From Homalodisca vitripennis (lineage: Eukaryota > Arthropoda > Insecta > Hemiptera > Cicadellidae), in the NCBI RefSeq assembly GCF_021130785.1, contig NC_060214.1:45652001-45716000 (forward strand): a DNA stretch of 64,000 nucleotides, given 5' to 3'. The notes beneath the pieces are model-generated. The model saw only the letters and a program-made list of their open reading frames with translations, did not search any database and was not told where the DNA came from. Positions 39,230 to 49,920 of the stretch are shown here, in pieces; within the stretch, counting starts at the first letter, position 1; every line of letters starts with the position of its first letter. The position numbers and the translations under genes are program-made.

Positions 39230-40735
39230 TTTATTTTGGTGTTTTATTGGGCGCCTTTTGAATAAATACAAGTTTAAAAACTGTCTGTAACAATTCCACA
39301 TGCCAATTTCAATGAAAACAGTCAAGGACTACCTTTAATATGGATGACAGATAATTAGGCGTAAGTTGTCAAATCTTCTCAAGATAACCTATTGAAAGGA
39401 GAGAATTTCTAACAATTAATAAACCGATTTTATACAATATTTGTCGGTTTTATAATATTTAAGAATAGTAAAAAATGAGAATAAATACAATAAAAACATA
39501 AAAGTAAACATAAAATAACGTACACCAGAAACTTGGTTACAGCATCGAGGATGACATATTCTCAAGCATAACAGAAGGCAAATCCAGCGTATTAATCCAA
39601 TTTATATTTTTTAAGGAATATACTGCGATGATTGTCATGTCCTGTAAAAAGTACTAAGATAGACATTTTATATTAAGAATTACTTTCCAAGGAAACCTAA
39701 TGGAAAAAGTTGAATTAGGTAAATTTCAGTAAATATTTTTACTTTATTAAAAATATTTTCTGATTTCAGAAGGATTGTAAAGATAACATGATAAGTATTA
39801 ATATTTGTAATCGTTTAGTGATATAAAATAATTAGATCTTATATTTTGAAATCAACAAACTAATATCTGCTTTAGTTTTATAAATTATTTTATAAATTTG
39901 GTTTGATTGTTTACTTTTCATTGGGTAAAAATAAACAAACTGTTTACACGTTACAGTATATATTATAATATATAATAATATAAAAGTATTAAATAAATAT
40001 GCCTTCATCTAGTAAACTACCATTGACCACCGCCTAGTAACCAGAAATATGGGAGTAGTCATGAAAAAACAAGATCATGCAATTTATTGTTTAGGGCAAT
40101 ATTTGTATTGGTTTTTTTCTACGTGAAACACCTGAAGACGCGATTAATATAATAAATATAAGAAGTATAATACATTTCTTTTATAAATACATTCTAAGTT
40201 TCACTAAAACTGCAAATATATTATCCTTTTTCTTAAATATTTTTTGTACTAAAATACGTATATCTTTTGAAAAGAGATTATTTACATTTAAATTACAAGA
40301 AAGTTAGCATTTTAAGTATTTAAAACAGCATTGATTAATAAAAGTAGGTATTAAAATGTATTAAACAACTAAACTAGGAGAATATAAATGTAAAAATACA
40401 TATTAATCTAATAACTTACTTATCATTACGATATACTTACTGCTGGAAAATATACCTTCTTTGAAAACATTATTGCGAATTATACATATACATCATATAT
40501 TGATACTTATCTATATGATATCCTACGACTTAATAAAAAAATGTGTTTAGTTATTATTTTACGACGCCAATTTTATTACTAGATCTTAGCAGATGTTTTG
40601 AAATAGATTAGTATTTCCATTAGGCTAACTTACACATTGTTTAGACCATATGGCATAATGTATGCTTACATTTTAGAAAGAAATACGTAATCCGTAAAAT
40701 GTTATATTGTAGAAGGCAATTAAATAATTCCAAAT
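39230..40735. other. AT-rich intergenic DNA, nothing recognised
   Basis: No supported feature. A small AT palindromic run (atattataatatataataat) occurs near 39960. Confidence 0.5.
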
Positions 40736-40737
40736 AC

Positions 40738-40835
40738 TCCTTAGAGAGTGTCAGTCTGGAAGAATCCAATTTGTTACAATTCAATTGCCTTCCTTTCTCT
40801 CGCCTATCCACTCACAAGAACTAAAGCGCAGCATT
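40738..40835 (+). repeat. Dispersed repeat family R4, copy 3
   Basis: It begins agagagtgtcagtctggaag, aatccaatttgt, tacaattcaattg, then a C/T-rich stretch and tatccactcac. It is the closest relative of 38405-38500. Confidence 0.65.
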
Positions 40836-40839
40836 TCAA

Positions 40840-41335
40840 TTGTAACTTTACGTACTGATTACAATTACCAATTCTCACAAAAAAAACGTTTTGCAAAAAG
40901 TCTTTGTAATAAAAATTCATTTTTATTGGTGATTAACAATTATAGTAATAAAAATAACATTAATTATTTTATCGACTGCAAAAGTACTGTTAAAACAGTC
41001 TTTTAAGTATCGATTCATCAAGTTTAAGAAGCTTTCAGGACCTCGTTCATTTTGATATACACAAGATGTTTCAGATTAGTTGCTAATTTATATTTATAAG
41101 AAGCTGGTCCTTCCATTTTCCCTCCTATCATACGATCCTGCGGTTTCTAAAGGTTGTTATTATTTTGAATCTCTCAGTTTCTGGATGTATCTGGAGTCTA
41201 GAATCTTTAAAACCCCAGAATTCTTCGGTGTTTAGAATTTCCTAGCATACGTAGATTTTTGGCTGAGCCTAGTTTTTATCTTCTATGAGCTCCTAATCTA
41301 GTAATTTCCTAAATTTTAAATAACATAATATGAAT
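40840..41335. other. AT-rich spacer, nothing recognised
   Basis: No supported feature was seen. Confidence 0.5.
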
Positions 41336-41364
41336 AAACTTTTAACACTTTTAAACTTTTATTT

Positions 41365-41413
41365 TTCGTACGATGTACATTTCGGAATCATTGATTCCAT
41401 CTTCAGGTACAAA
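41365..41413 (-). ncRNA. Hammerhead-ribozyme-like motif at PLE 3' end
   Basis: On the minus strand, 5' TTTGTAC (41413-41407) can pair over 7 bp with GTACGAA (41371-41365) as stem I. It is followed directly by CTGAAGA (41406-41400), which fits the hammerhead CUGANGA core. A 6-bp stem II then forms from GGAATC and GATTCC, followed by GAAA, a 2-bp stem III closed by a GTAC tetraloop, and a TC before the stem I strand, matching a UH cleavage site. One extra unpaired U between CUGAAGA and stem II departs from the consensus. Hammerheads with very short stem III are known from PLEs. Activity is uncertain. Confidence 0.55.
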
Positions 41414-41514
41414 TAAGGTTAAGTTAATTATAAAAATAAATAATTAAAATCAATTTGTCATCTGTTTTTTGCTACCTTGGTGGCTAAATTTGTTATATTT
41501 AATTTTATGTGAGA

Positions 41515-41830
41515 TCATTGTATATTGTTTAAAAGTCTCTCGAATAATAAATTTTTTGTTAGAAAATCTTTGTCATTTAATAATATATTATGATTAATTT
41601 TGGCACTTTTGTAAATTTCAAAATGTTCTAAAGAGGATAATAAGCGACTTTTTTTTGTTTATGTGTAAAATTTCAAGATTGTTTTCGATGTTAGTGTATG
41701 TATGGCCGGTGTTATTTAAATGGTCTGCATATTTTGAATTTGATGATGTTTTCAATGCTTTTATGTGTTCATTAAATCTAATTTTGAATGATCGGCCGGT
41801 TTGTCCAATAGCACGGGCTTTAAAAAGTGT
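41515..41830 (-). pseudogene. GIY-YIG endonuclease fragment of a Penelope-like element
   Basis: Read from 41830 downward, the frame gives KARAIGQTGRSFKIRFNEH, followed by a lysine-rich helix, then YADHLNNTGHTY and, after one frameshift at the T8 run (41649-41656), SRLLSSLEHFEIYK and a terminal stretch ending NNIQ-stop. The IGQT-G--F--R--EH block is the conserved core of the GIY-YIG nuclease of PLEs, containing the catalytic Arg and the following helix, and the HL---GH block is a further family hallmark. The GIY half upstream has decayed. In an active element this domain would nick target DNA to prime reverse transcription. The frameshift and truncation make this a non-functional relic. It is clearly different in sequence from the endonuclease at 50328-50838, so it belongs to another family. 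Confidence 0.85.
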
Positions 41831-41879
41831 TAACCTGTGCGTCCTCCATATACCTGGATACGTCTAGCCTTTTAAGTCT

Positions 41880-42215
41880 TTTGTGCAGGGTTATCAGATT
41901 TTGGATCCATCCGGCCGATGGAAGAATAGAACATGTGGGAAGTTATACACTGTGATAGACATTACCCTTTATAACCTACTTTTTTAATTGGTAACACATT
42001 ATTGTAATGTTAATTTGTTTCTTTGAAACTCTCCATCGTCTGAGGGATTACTGATTCTGAACACAATCAAATTGGCTGTTTTGGCTCTGTAAATGGTTGT
42101 CTAAAGTAACTTTTGATATAATTGTAATTTTAGTCTTATAAGAGCTGCTCGTGTCAATAGCTTTTATTTAAAACCTTCTGGTTTCGAGAAACTCACAAAG
42201 TCCATGAGGTCTACG
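41880..42215. other. AT-rich spacer, nothing recognised
   Basis: The sequence upstream of the PLE fragment (reading minus) holds no further recognisable PLE domain. Confidence 0.5.
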
Positions 42216-42216
42216 A

Positions 42217-42220
<4 letters not shown>

Positions 42221-42282
<62 letters not shown>

Positions 42283-42299
42283 TGTGTGTGTGTGTGTGT
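42221..42299 (+). repeat. (TG)n microsatellite
   Basis: About 39 TG units with a single ggtg interruption near 42275. Confidence 0.97.
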
Positions 42300-42304
42300 A
42301 AGAT

Positions 42305-44335
42305 ATTTAGACATTAAACGCTCCTAGTTTACGAAAATACGAAAAAGTTATAGTTCCTAACTTCTAAAATGTCCAGGCTCATGACAGTTCCTTGCATTAG
42401 AGAATTCCTACCACATAATAGAATAAACCCATCTGAGGGGGAAAAATAACGGATATGCCATGATTAAATTCTGTTGAAGCTTCCTATCAAGCTTTATCAT
42501 AAACACAGATAGGCAGTCGAACCGAAAACTACACAATACATAAAAACCTGTTAGGGCTTATTGAAAAATGTATTATTTAATGACTAGAGGAATAATCTAA
42601 TAGGTTATTATAGCATCTAAAATATATAGTATTTGAAAAACCTAAAACCATAACTCATCTAAATATTCGACATGCGTATGGTATACCTTCAAAACTTATA
42701 AAGGCAACACTAAATTAGAGTAAATCGTAGTTCAGTAAATATACAGTACAATTACATGGAAATGCTGCTTAAATAAATGAGCAAAGGACAGCTGATTAAT
42801 AGAATTTAGTGTATCTTAATGCTAGTTCAGTGTTTTCGTAATTTTCTTTTCTTATTGTAAATGTACAATAGTTCATTAATAATCAAATATATAATATTAT
42901 ATTGTAAATTGTAGGGAAGAAATTTAGTTGTATTCCACTGTATATAAATGTTAAATTCCTACTACAATGAAAACTGTAAGGAAAATAACGCCACCTTATC
43001 AGAAAGATAATTTCATGAAGGTTAAAAACTCGTAACGATCTCATCAAGAGAAAGATGCTTAAAATGAAGAAGGTTCTCATTATAGAAGATAAGGACTCTC
43101 GAGATAACCTGAAGAGATTCGACCCATTGTGACAGTGTCAATGGCCTCGATCACGAGAAGGGAGATGATGAAAACAAAAGCGAACCAATCAGATTTGCTG
43201 TTAATGAGATCCGGCTTGGAGTTTGTAAGATTGTTTTTGATTATTTGCACAACGCTGTTAAAGATTTATGCAATACCTTTACTTAACGATATAAGAGCAA
43301 GTTGGTACGCAAGTGACAAGCTAGGATTATTATAACAACTAGGATATTTTTATTATTGTTAATTGATTATTCGTGGTGGAAGTAATAAATATTACGACAA
43401 AGTTAGAAATGTTTCATTGTAATCTCACATATTATATTATTGTTTTAATAACAAAATTTTAAAATTCATATGCTCTCGTACTGATCCTAGGGACTTGATT
43501 TAAAATCGCTCACACTCTCTTTAAATAAACTCGATGTAATAAAATTCAAAGTGAAACTTAGCGTTAGGTTACAAAACCTATAATAATAATATAACTTATG
43601 TTTACCCTAAATAAGTTTTAAGTCCATCACAATTTTCTCATACTCAAATTTAACACATTTTACATTTCGTAACATTTTACCTTAAAACTTTATGAAAAAC
43701 TTGAAGAAAGGTTATGAAATATTTTAACTATAAAATACGTATGGTACGACTTGATACCAAAAACTCACGTAAATGATATCGACATTACGCTATATCCTTA
43801 TATTAGCTGTGTATTAGTTGTGTCTATTATCTGAATAATACTTTATGTAATATTATTGGAATTTTCCTGAGATGTTTATTTAACTTATTTACAACTGAAT
43901 CTTCCTCTAATATTCCATTTCTATTGCAATTCTTTCTGTTTTAATTTTGTTTACTAGGCTATTTAAATCTGTAAATTTTTTGCGAATATTTAACTTAATG
44001 CTTTTAATGAAATTAAATTGCGAATCTAATCATAACAAACTATCAAATTTAAATGAAGTAGGTAATTACTATTAAGTACGGATAAAGAAACGCATCATAT
44101 TCTGTTTTTATATGGGATGAGGATAAAGAGCCCTAAAGTTTGACCACTATTAACTTATTATGACTAGATACACGAGATAGTATTTCAAAGTTAGGACTTG
44201 AGTTTTTTTTATTTTTTAAGTAGTTCTGCAAAAAAAAAACAAATTTTGTTGTGTTTTATGTTAACTTTTAAATGGTTGTATGTTTTTAAACTAAAAATGG
44301 AAAGTTTTCTGCTAAATATAAATCTGGCTATTAAC
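42305..44335. other. AT-rich intergenic DNA, nothing recognised
   Basis: No supported gene. The plus-strand frame ending at 43335 has an internal ATG (MASITRREMMKTKANQS onward) but no recognisable domain and was not called. Confidence 0.5.
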
Positions 44336-44337
44336 TT

Positions 44338-44405
44338 ATATAATATTAGTTATAATATATTATAATATTATATATATATATATATATATATAATATTATA
44401 ATATA
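44338..44405. repeat. AT palindrome, ~50 bp perfect core
   Basis: The arms tatattataatatta and taatattataatata flank an (AT)n centre (44371-44391), giving a self-complementary stretch able to extrude as a cruciform. Confidence 0.9.
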
Positions 44406-44409
44406 GCTA

Positions 44410-45585
44410 GCGTATGTTAATATCGTAAATATTATTTTAGTTATTTCCATAAATACCGAATTAATTTATAGACCCACCAAAATCTAAGTTTTCTTAACGT
44501 AGGACATATTCATTAATAAAAACTACTGGTTACATCCGTGAATGGTACAAACTGTTGAAGAATACTGTAATGAACTATACGAATTTTTTAATTTTAATAG
44601 GGCAATAATCTAAAAAATAAAAATAATTTAAAAGACAAAATGTACACATTCACCACACTATAAATATTTTAAAAGTTTATGAATAAGTTTAATATTTAAA
44701 ATGTTTCCTCAAGAATAGCTTTTTTACTAAAGACAAATAATATTATTAATTGTAATAGAAGTAAAGTTTGAAATTTGTTGCATTGAGTATGCTGCTTGAC
44801 AATTCAAATAACTGAATACTAGTAGTGTCGATAGAGTATAATTGAATCGTGTTGTATGAATTACATTCAAAAGTTATTTAAATACATTTAACCGTAGCTT
44901 TCCACAAAACTCCTGAATAACAAGGAACAACAAATTTTAGTGGAATAAAAAATACTTCTTAGATACGTTGTAGTAATGGATAAATGTTTCAATCTCTCTA
45001 TCCATTTGGTACTAATTAAGAGTAAAAGTTCAACGACCAGGGCTTTGACCCCTGAAGTCTGAGAATGTAATGGTTTTCAGTTTTGTTACACAACTTCCCC
45101 TTATACAAACAACACTCGAAATAGGCTCCTTTGTCAGTGGACTGTTAACCTAAGAAGCAAAAATGATATTTATCTATCTCAAGTAAGAAATGAATATCAG
45201 CTCAGAGATGTTGATGAGTGGAACATAGCTCCAATGCCGCCGTTCCTGGAGGCAGGCTTGCAAGGTTTAGGAGGAAAAATCAGGTTTGGCTTTGGTTGGA
45301 ACACGAGTTATGCATTGGTTATATCCGCCGCATTCAGTTTTGCCAAAAGTTTTCATAATAGTTCGGTGCAAATAGAAGATTAAGAAGACTGGTATAATTT
45401 TTAGAAAATATTGGCAGAATATCGTTTCTTGTATTGCACTAAAGACACTTAATAATATTTTGTTTGGTATTTTGAGAAAATCTACATATTCGTAAGTTTA
45501 TTTACGACTACTTAATGTTTAAAAAAAACCTGGATATTCAATGAAATAATTGTATTTTAAATGAAGCACTCTAACGGTTTCTTAA
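44410..45585. other. AT-rich intergenic DNA with one GC-richer patch
   Basis: The stretch at about 45215-45355 is G+C richer (for example ccgccgttcctggaggcagg) and could be an old transposon piece or exon, but neither strand gives a recognisable peptide. Confidence 0.45.
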
Positions 45586-45599
45586 TATGTACAGAATTC

Positions 45600-45765
45600 A
45601 AAATGTTACGTCTTTTTAACTGGTAATATCCCAGCAGGCTCCGACAAAATCAAGACAAATTGCTGCCATTAAAGCTCTCATGAGGGTTACGTCATCGCGG
45701 CGAACACTACCAAGACAATCTCTTAGGCCATTACGTTGTTAGATTTTACCCAGAACGAGGGAGCC
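45600..45765 (+). repeat. Dispersed repeat family R1, copy 2
   Basis: Matches 3383-3515: caagacaaattgctgccatt, gggttacgtcatcgc, ggcgaac, agacaatctctt and ttacgttgttagattttacc in the same order. This copy shows the family's promoter-like ACGTCA and GGCGAA words. Confidence 0.65.
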
Positions 45766-45769
45766 AAGA

Positions 45770-46870
45770 GGATATTTTATACTTCTAAGAAAACAGTAAG
45801 TATTTCTCTCTTATTGAACTTTATTTTACGCGAAGTTGACTAGAAATATAAATTAGGTTAATTATAATCATACTTTCATAAGATCTTTTACTATATCTAT
45901 AAACACAGAGTAAACTATAGCTTAATTATATTTTAAGGTGTCTTTGTGCAAGCTTCAGGGAAGTTTCTCATTTCAGCAGCTGACAATATTTCATTAATTT
46001 CTGTCTGTTTTCACGATATTTCGAGAACGATCCTACGTATATACTTTAAAATTTGTTTAAAAATTTATTTTTATATAGGCAACACGGACTTGTATAATGA
46101 ATTATGCCTATAAATTGGATTTCACTAGACCTTATAAAAAAACTACATTACTGCATTAAATACGATAAATAAATAACATTTTTCTACATGGACAAATTGA
46201 GTATAGTATTATATTAGATTTTAAATATGAGACATAGTAATATATGTTGGGTAATAATCCATTAAGGTTTTTTTTTAAATTTAAACTAAAGAATTAAAGA
46301 TAAATGTTGTATGAATCTTTATATGAATATAAATAAGCTTATACAATTTAAATATTTGTACTAATTATTTGTCAATGAAATGATACATTATATCTATGTC
46401 AATAGGAGATAAACTTACTACAACTACTTAAAACAAAAATATTCTTCAGAAACGTTAAACTATACAGGATCAGTTATGTTAGGATAGCATATTCACCCAA
46501 AAGTGACTGATCCGGGTTTAAGTACAGGGGGACCAAGTACATTATGAATCTATCATTATTAAAGTTATTATTACAGTGTACATTAATAACGAAGTTCAAA
46601 AAGTAGTAAATACAAAAGTAAATAAAAAATGCATTTATTAATAAGGCGGAGCTAATGCTTCCTAGCCTTCTACGTGCTCAACCTTTATCTTTTATTTCTT
46701 ACCTGTGCAACTTCAACAAATTTTTAAGTTATTTAACAGAAAAATTATTGAAATTCAATTACCTTCCCTACAGTACTTAACAAAATCATACTTTTTGGTA
46801 TAAGGGGTATATAAATGTAGAAATATGTGATTATAATTTATCATTTGATAATAAGAAATAAGATGTTTCG
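45770..46870. other. AT-rich spacer, nothing recognised
   Basis: No supported feature was seen before the inverted-repeat element. Confidence 0.5.
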
Positions 46871-46878
46871 TCTCCTCA

Positions 46879-47355
46879 AAATTTGGTCCTAATATATTGA
46901 TAACGGGGAAAACCTGATAACAGTAACAATTAGAAATCTCTTATCTTTGGGTCGCAGTTAGGACTTTCCTATTAGCCAGTCTATTCATAGTAGGCTATTC
47001 TAGTTTTCTTGTTTTAGTAGTGCTGTCCATCCATTTTATCAGTGCGCTTTAGTACAAAAGAGTTTGTCGTATTGCTTGTAGTTCTTCAACTACACTATGT
47101 CGCTTGACGAACGTGAACGTATAACACTTCTTATGATGGTTGGTTGGGGAAATAACAGACGATCACACGAGGAAGCATGCCATTTATTTAATGACTACTT
47201 TCACGAGAGGCAGCCAATTTCTAGAACAACTGTAGGGAGAACTGTTCAACACTTTATGAAAACAGGAAGTGTTTCCGATCGTCATAGGTCGCTGATATTT
47301 CTAATTGTTACTGTTATCAGGTTTTCCCCGTTATCAATATATTAGGACCAAATTT
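46879..47355. mobile_element. Deletion-derivative DNA transposon with 59-bp perfect inverted repeats
   Basis: The left repeat 46879-46937 (aaatttggtcctaatatatt ... acaattagaaat) is exactly complementary to the right repeat 47297-47355. Further out, cctcaa (left) and ttgagg (right) extend the symmetry after a 7-bp gap on the right. The 359-bp interior carries the 5' UTR and N-terminal part of a transposase gene that runs straight into the right repeat. Perfect arm identity suggests a recent origin or gene conversion. A duplicated target site was not evident. Confidence 0.85.
47097..47345 (+). pseudogene. Truncated transposase, N-terminal helix-turn-helix only
   Basis: Starting at the ATG (MSLDERERITLLMMVGWGNN), about 65 residues resemble the N-terminal DNA-binding module found in an abundant group of insect DDE transposases. 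They contain an E-R-ITLLMM helix, a GW-N-R---EA--LFND-F stretch, a PISR-TV-RTV recognition-helix segment and a TGSVSDRHRS tail. In intact relatives this is followed by a second helix-turn-helix and a catalytic DDE/D domain. Here the frame enters the right inverted repeat at residue 67 and ends after 82 codons with repeat-derived residues (LIFLIVTVI). It could at most make a DNA-binding peptide without catalytic activity. Family assignment is from memory of the motif pattern. The exact superfamily (Tc1/mariner-like is my guess) is unproven. Confidence 0.8.
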
Positions 47356-47359
47356 GTAA

Positions 47360-49850
47360 CCCTTGAGGATAACTAATGTCATAATTCACTTCTGTACAAC
47401 TGACAAGCATAATGTAGTAGTTAGCTGCAGTATTCGTTTGGTTGCAGTTTTGCTTTACTGGGGTTATGGCTACTAATAAAATGTAACCAAGTAAAATCTT
47501 TGAACAGCCGCCATTTTGTACTGGATCAATCTTTTTGAGTGCGGTTTGCGGCATTACACTCTGCTAGATAAGCCCTTTAAAATGATCCATATTGACCTAT
47601 GCTCCTATTTAAGATTTCCTTCTGACTAATTGCGGGACGTCCCCATGATATTACAGAAAACTGATAGTTCCTTCAAAAAGTAGATTTTTAGGTGTAGTAT
47701 TGATGTACCAAATCTTGTTTATTTATCTGTTATCGTTTAGAAAATATTATACCCGTGCAGGACTTTATGTATACCCTGTATATTGTCTCAACTGCCAACA
47801 TTTGAACAACTTTGTCTAATTACTCACAACAAAACCTCTGTAAGTATACAATAAACTTATTTTTAGTTTTTGAATGCATTAAAATGATGGAAAATCAAGT
47901 ATCACACAACGCAGCCCTTTTCACCTCTCTTGCAGGTGCTTGAAAGGTTGTGAACTCTTTGATGGAATATCATATGACAAGTTCTTTATCATTATAATCA
48001 GTAGCACTGTTGGCCGTAATCAGTAAGCAATAAAATAAATACAAACTACAACCTGCTCCATCGGATCCTGATCCTTTACATCACGAAATTCTAGGCCTGA
48101 TTTGGGAGCCTGTGATCTCTATGCACCTTTAATAATTATAATTTGTTTATTAACACAGCTTGCAAGGTATAAGGTAGCTTCCTATGCTTTGGTATCGTTA
48201 AAGTCGCAAAGAAAAAGCAATTAAATAAACTTGTATCTATTATATTTATATTTGCTGTATAAATGCCATCCATATACGTTTCTTTAATGTGAAGTGACAC
48301 TATAGTTAATTTAAAAGCTTTAATTTTTAGAATACTTATAGATTTTTTTATAATATGTAACCATTGTATTAGTTTCTTTTCACGTGAACATGAGTACAAT
48401 TCAACATATATGAAATGCTGGTATTTATTGAATGACCTGCATAGAGTTCAAAACTATAAATAACATGTTTCTACTTAGAATATCTAATGAATACCAAAAT
48501 ATTATCTAGCAAATTAAAAATGTTACATTTATAATGATATAATAAAGTTTAATAAATCTATGAGAACTTAATCACCTAATTCTAAGAAAAGACATATTTT
48601 GGAGACATGGAATATTTGAAAAGTACAATAGGCAGTATAAAATGCTGTGCTACAAATGAATGCAAAAATTATTCATTACAGCATTGTAAAATAAAAATAT
48701 ATAATCTTATAACTCTTATATATTATGAGATCGAACTCACTCAATATTATAGTATATAATATGATATAAACGTAAGCATTCTTTGCCCATTGAAAGTAAA
48801 CAAACGAGGAATGTTATATTCAATGAAGCAAGAGTTTATTGATTAAAAATATACAGTTCATATTTTGTTTTGTCCCAGTACGTGATTGTAGCAACCAATC
48901 TGCTTAACCTGTTAGATTTACTTGGCACTCATATTGGCAGTAATTGGGTCTAAACATCTAAATTCGATAGGTTGTTTGGTTATATATTTCGTTAGTATAT
49001 TTCAATGTAGTCTACCAATTGTAACGGAATTATTGAATTCCTTTACTAATAACAGTCAACTACAGGGCGATCAATAATACTAACAAAATGAGTATTTTTA
49101 TATGTTACTATGTAATCTGAAACTTTATATTTATTGGTATTATTTTCCTTTGAAAACTGCGAATTCATCACTTAATAAAATTAAAGCATTCCTGTTATAC
49201 GTACTGGTCACAAGAAGATATTGTAACCTTTCTATCTGTTATCGAAAGATTGCACTTTTACTTTAAAGACGGTCATTGAGGCCCTGTAACAGAAGGGTAA
49301 AGAGTATCTATGAGTAATATAGAAATCAATCGCGTTTCTGCAACACTTACTAAACTTTGTAATAATTAATATAATATCCACCAATGACTTCAGTAAAACT
49401 TCAAATATGTTAATGAGTAAGCCTATAATGAGCAATTATATTCAAATATGATGGAGCATCATTATTTAAAAAGTAATCAATTGTAAACTAAATAATAATA
49501 ACAAACATATCTTTTCACAAATTCAAAATAAACGTATTTAAATAATTAAAAATAAACTGAATAGTTTAAATCATCTCTTCTTCCATTTATATTAAAAATC
49601 TAAAAATACTAATGCTACAGTATGACTATTTTCAGCACTCTACAATGGATAGTAATGTATTGATAAACATACATATGCAATTGATTGCAGATTAATTTGT
49701 ACGTTTAAGTAACAATACTGTACGTATACCGATTTAAAATTCTAGTATACAATCTAAATCTATTCCACTTTTAGTCTAAATCCGTTCTATATATTTTGAG
49801 CGATTCTTAATCAAACATCCAAACTTTCAAACGCTATTCTTCTCAAACGT
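47360..49850. other. AT-rich intergenic DNA
   Basis: No supported gene or RNA. The ~100 bp at 48050-48130 is slightly GC-richer (atcggatcctgatcc, gcctgatttgggagcctgtg) but is not recognised. Confidence 0.5.
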
Positions 49851-49869
49851 TTGTATTAAGGATTTATAT
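49826..49869 (+). repeat. Diverged PLE 3' terminus in opposite orientation
   Basis: Read on plus, tttcaaacgctattcttctc, aaacgtttgtattaaggatt, tatat resembles the minus-strand end of the PLE starting at 49920 (tttgaaaacgacaataaagtc, gaaatattaaaggatttata). The final 12 bases, aaggatttatat, are identical. This places two PLE tails facing each other across the (AT)n tract. Confidence 0.45.
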
Positions 49870-49871
49870 AC

Positions 49872-49873
<2 letters not shown>

Positions 49874-49917
<44 letters not shown>
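49874..49917. repeat. (AT)n microsatellite between facing PLE 3' ends
   Basis: About 22 AT units. It lies between the 12-bp inverted repeats aaggatttatat (49858-49869) and atataaatcctt (49936-49947). Confidence 0.95.

Positions 49918-49919
<2 letters not shown>

Positions 49920-49920
<1 letters not shown>

Larger units (their letters stand above)
41340..41875 (-). mobile_element. Penelope-like element 3' fragment (family 1)
   Basis: A 5'-truncated retroelement piece read on the minus strand. It holds a GIY-YIG-type endonuclease C-terminal part (stop at 41515-41517), a ~100-bp 3' UTR, and a hammerhead-like structure at 41365-41413, then aaagtgttaaaagtt. EN-containing PLEs normally carry RT, a zinc-binding linker, and GIY-YIG endonuclease in that order. 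Only the last part survives here, consistent with the 5' truncation typical of target-primed retrotransposition. No flanking duplication was identified. Confidence 0.8.

Noticed and set aside
43129..43335. Plus-strand frame of 68 codons with a hydrophobic middle
   Set aside because: No recognisable domain, no splice or promoter context, and no second copy. It could be real but cannot be supported.
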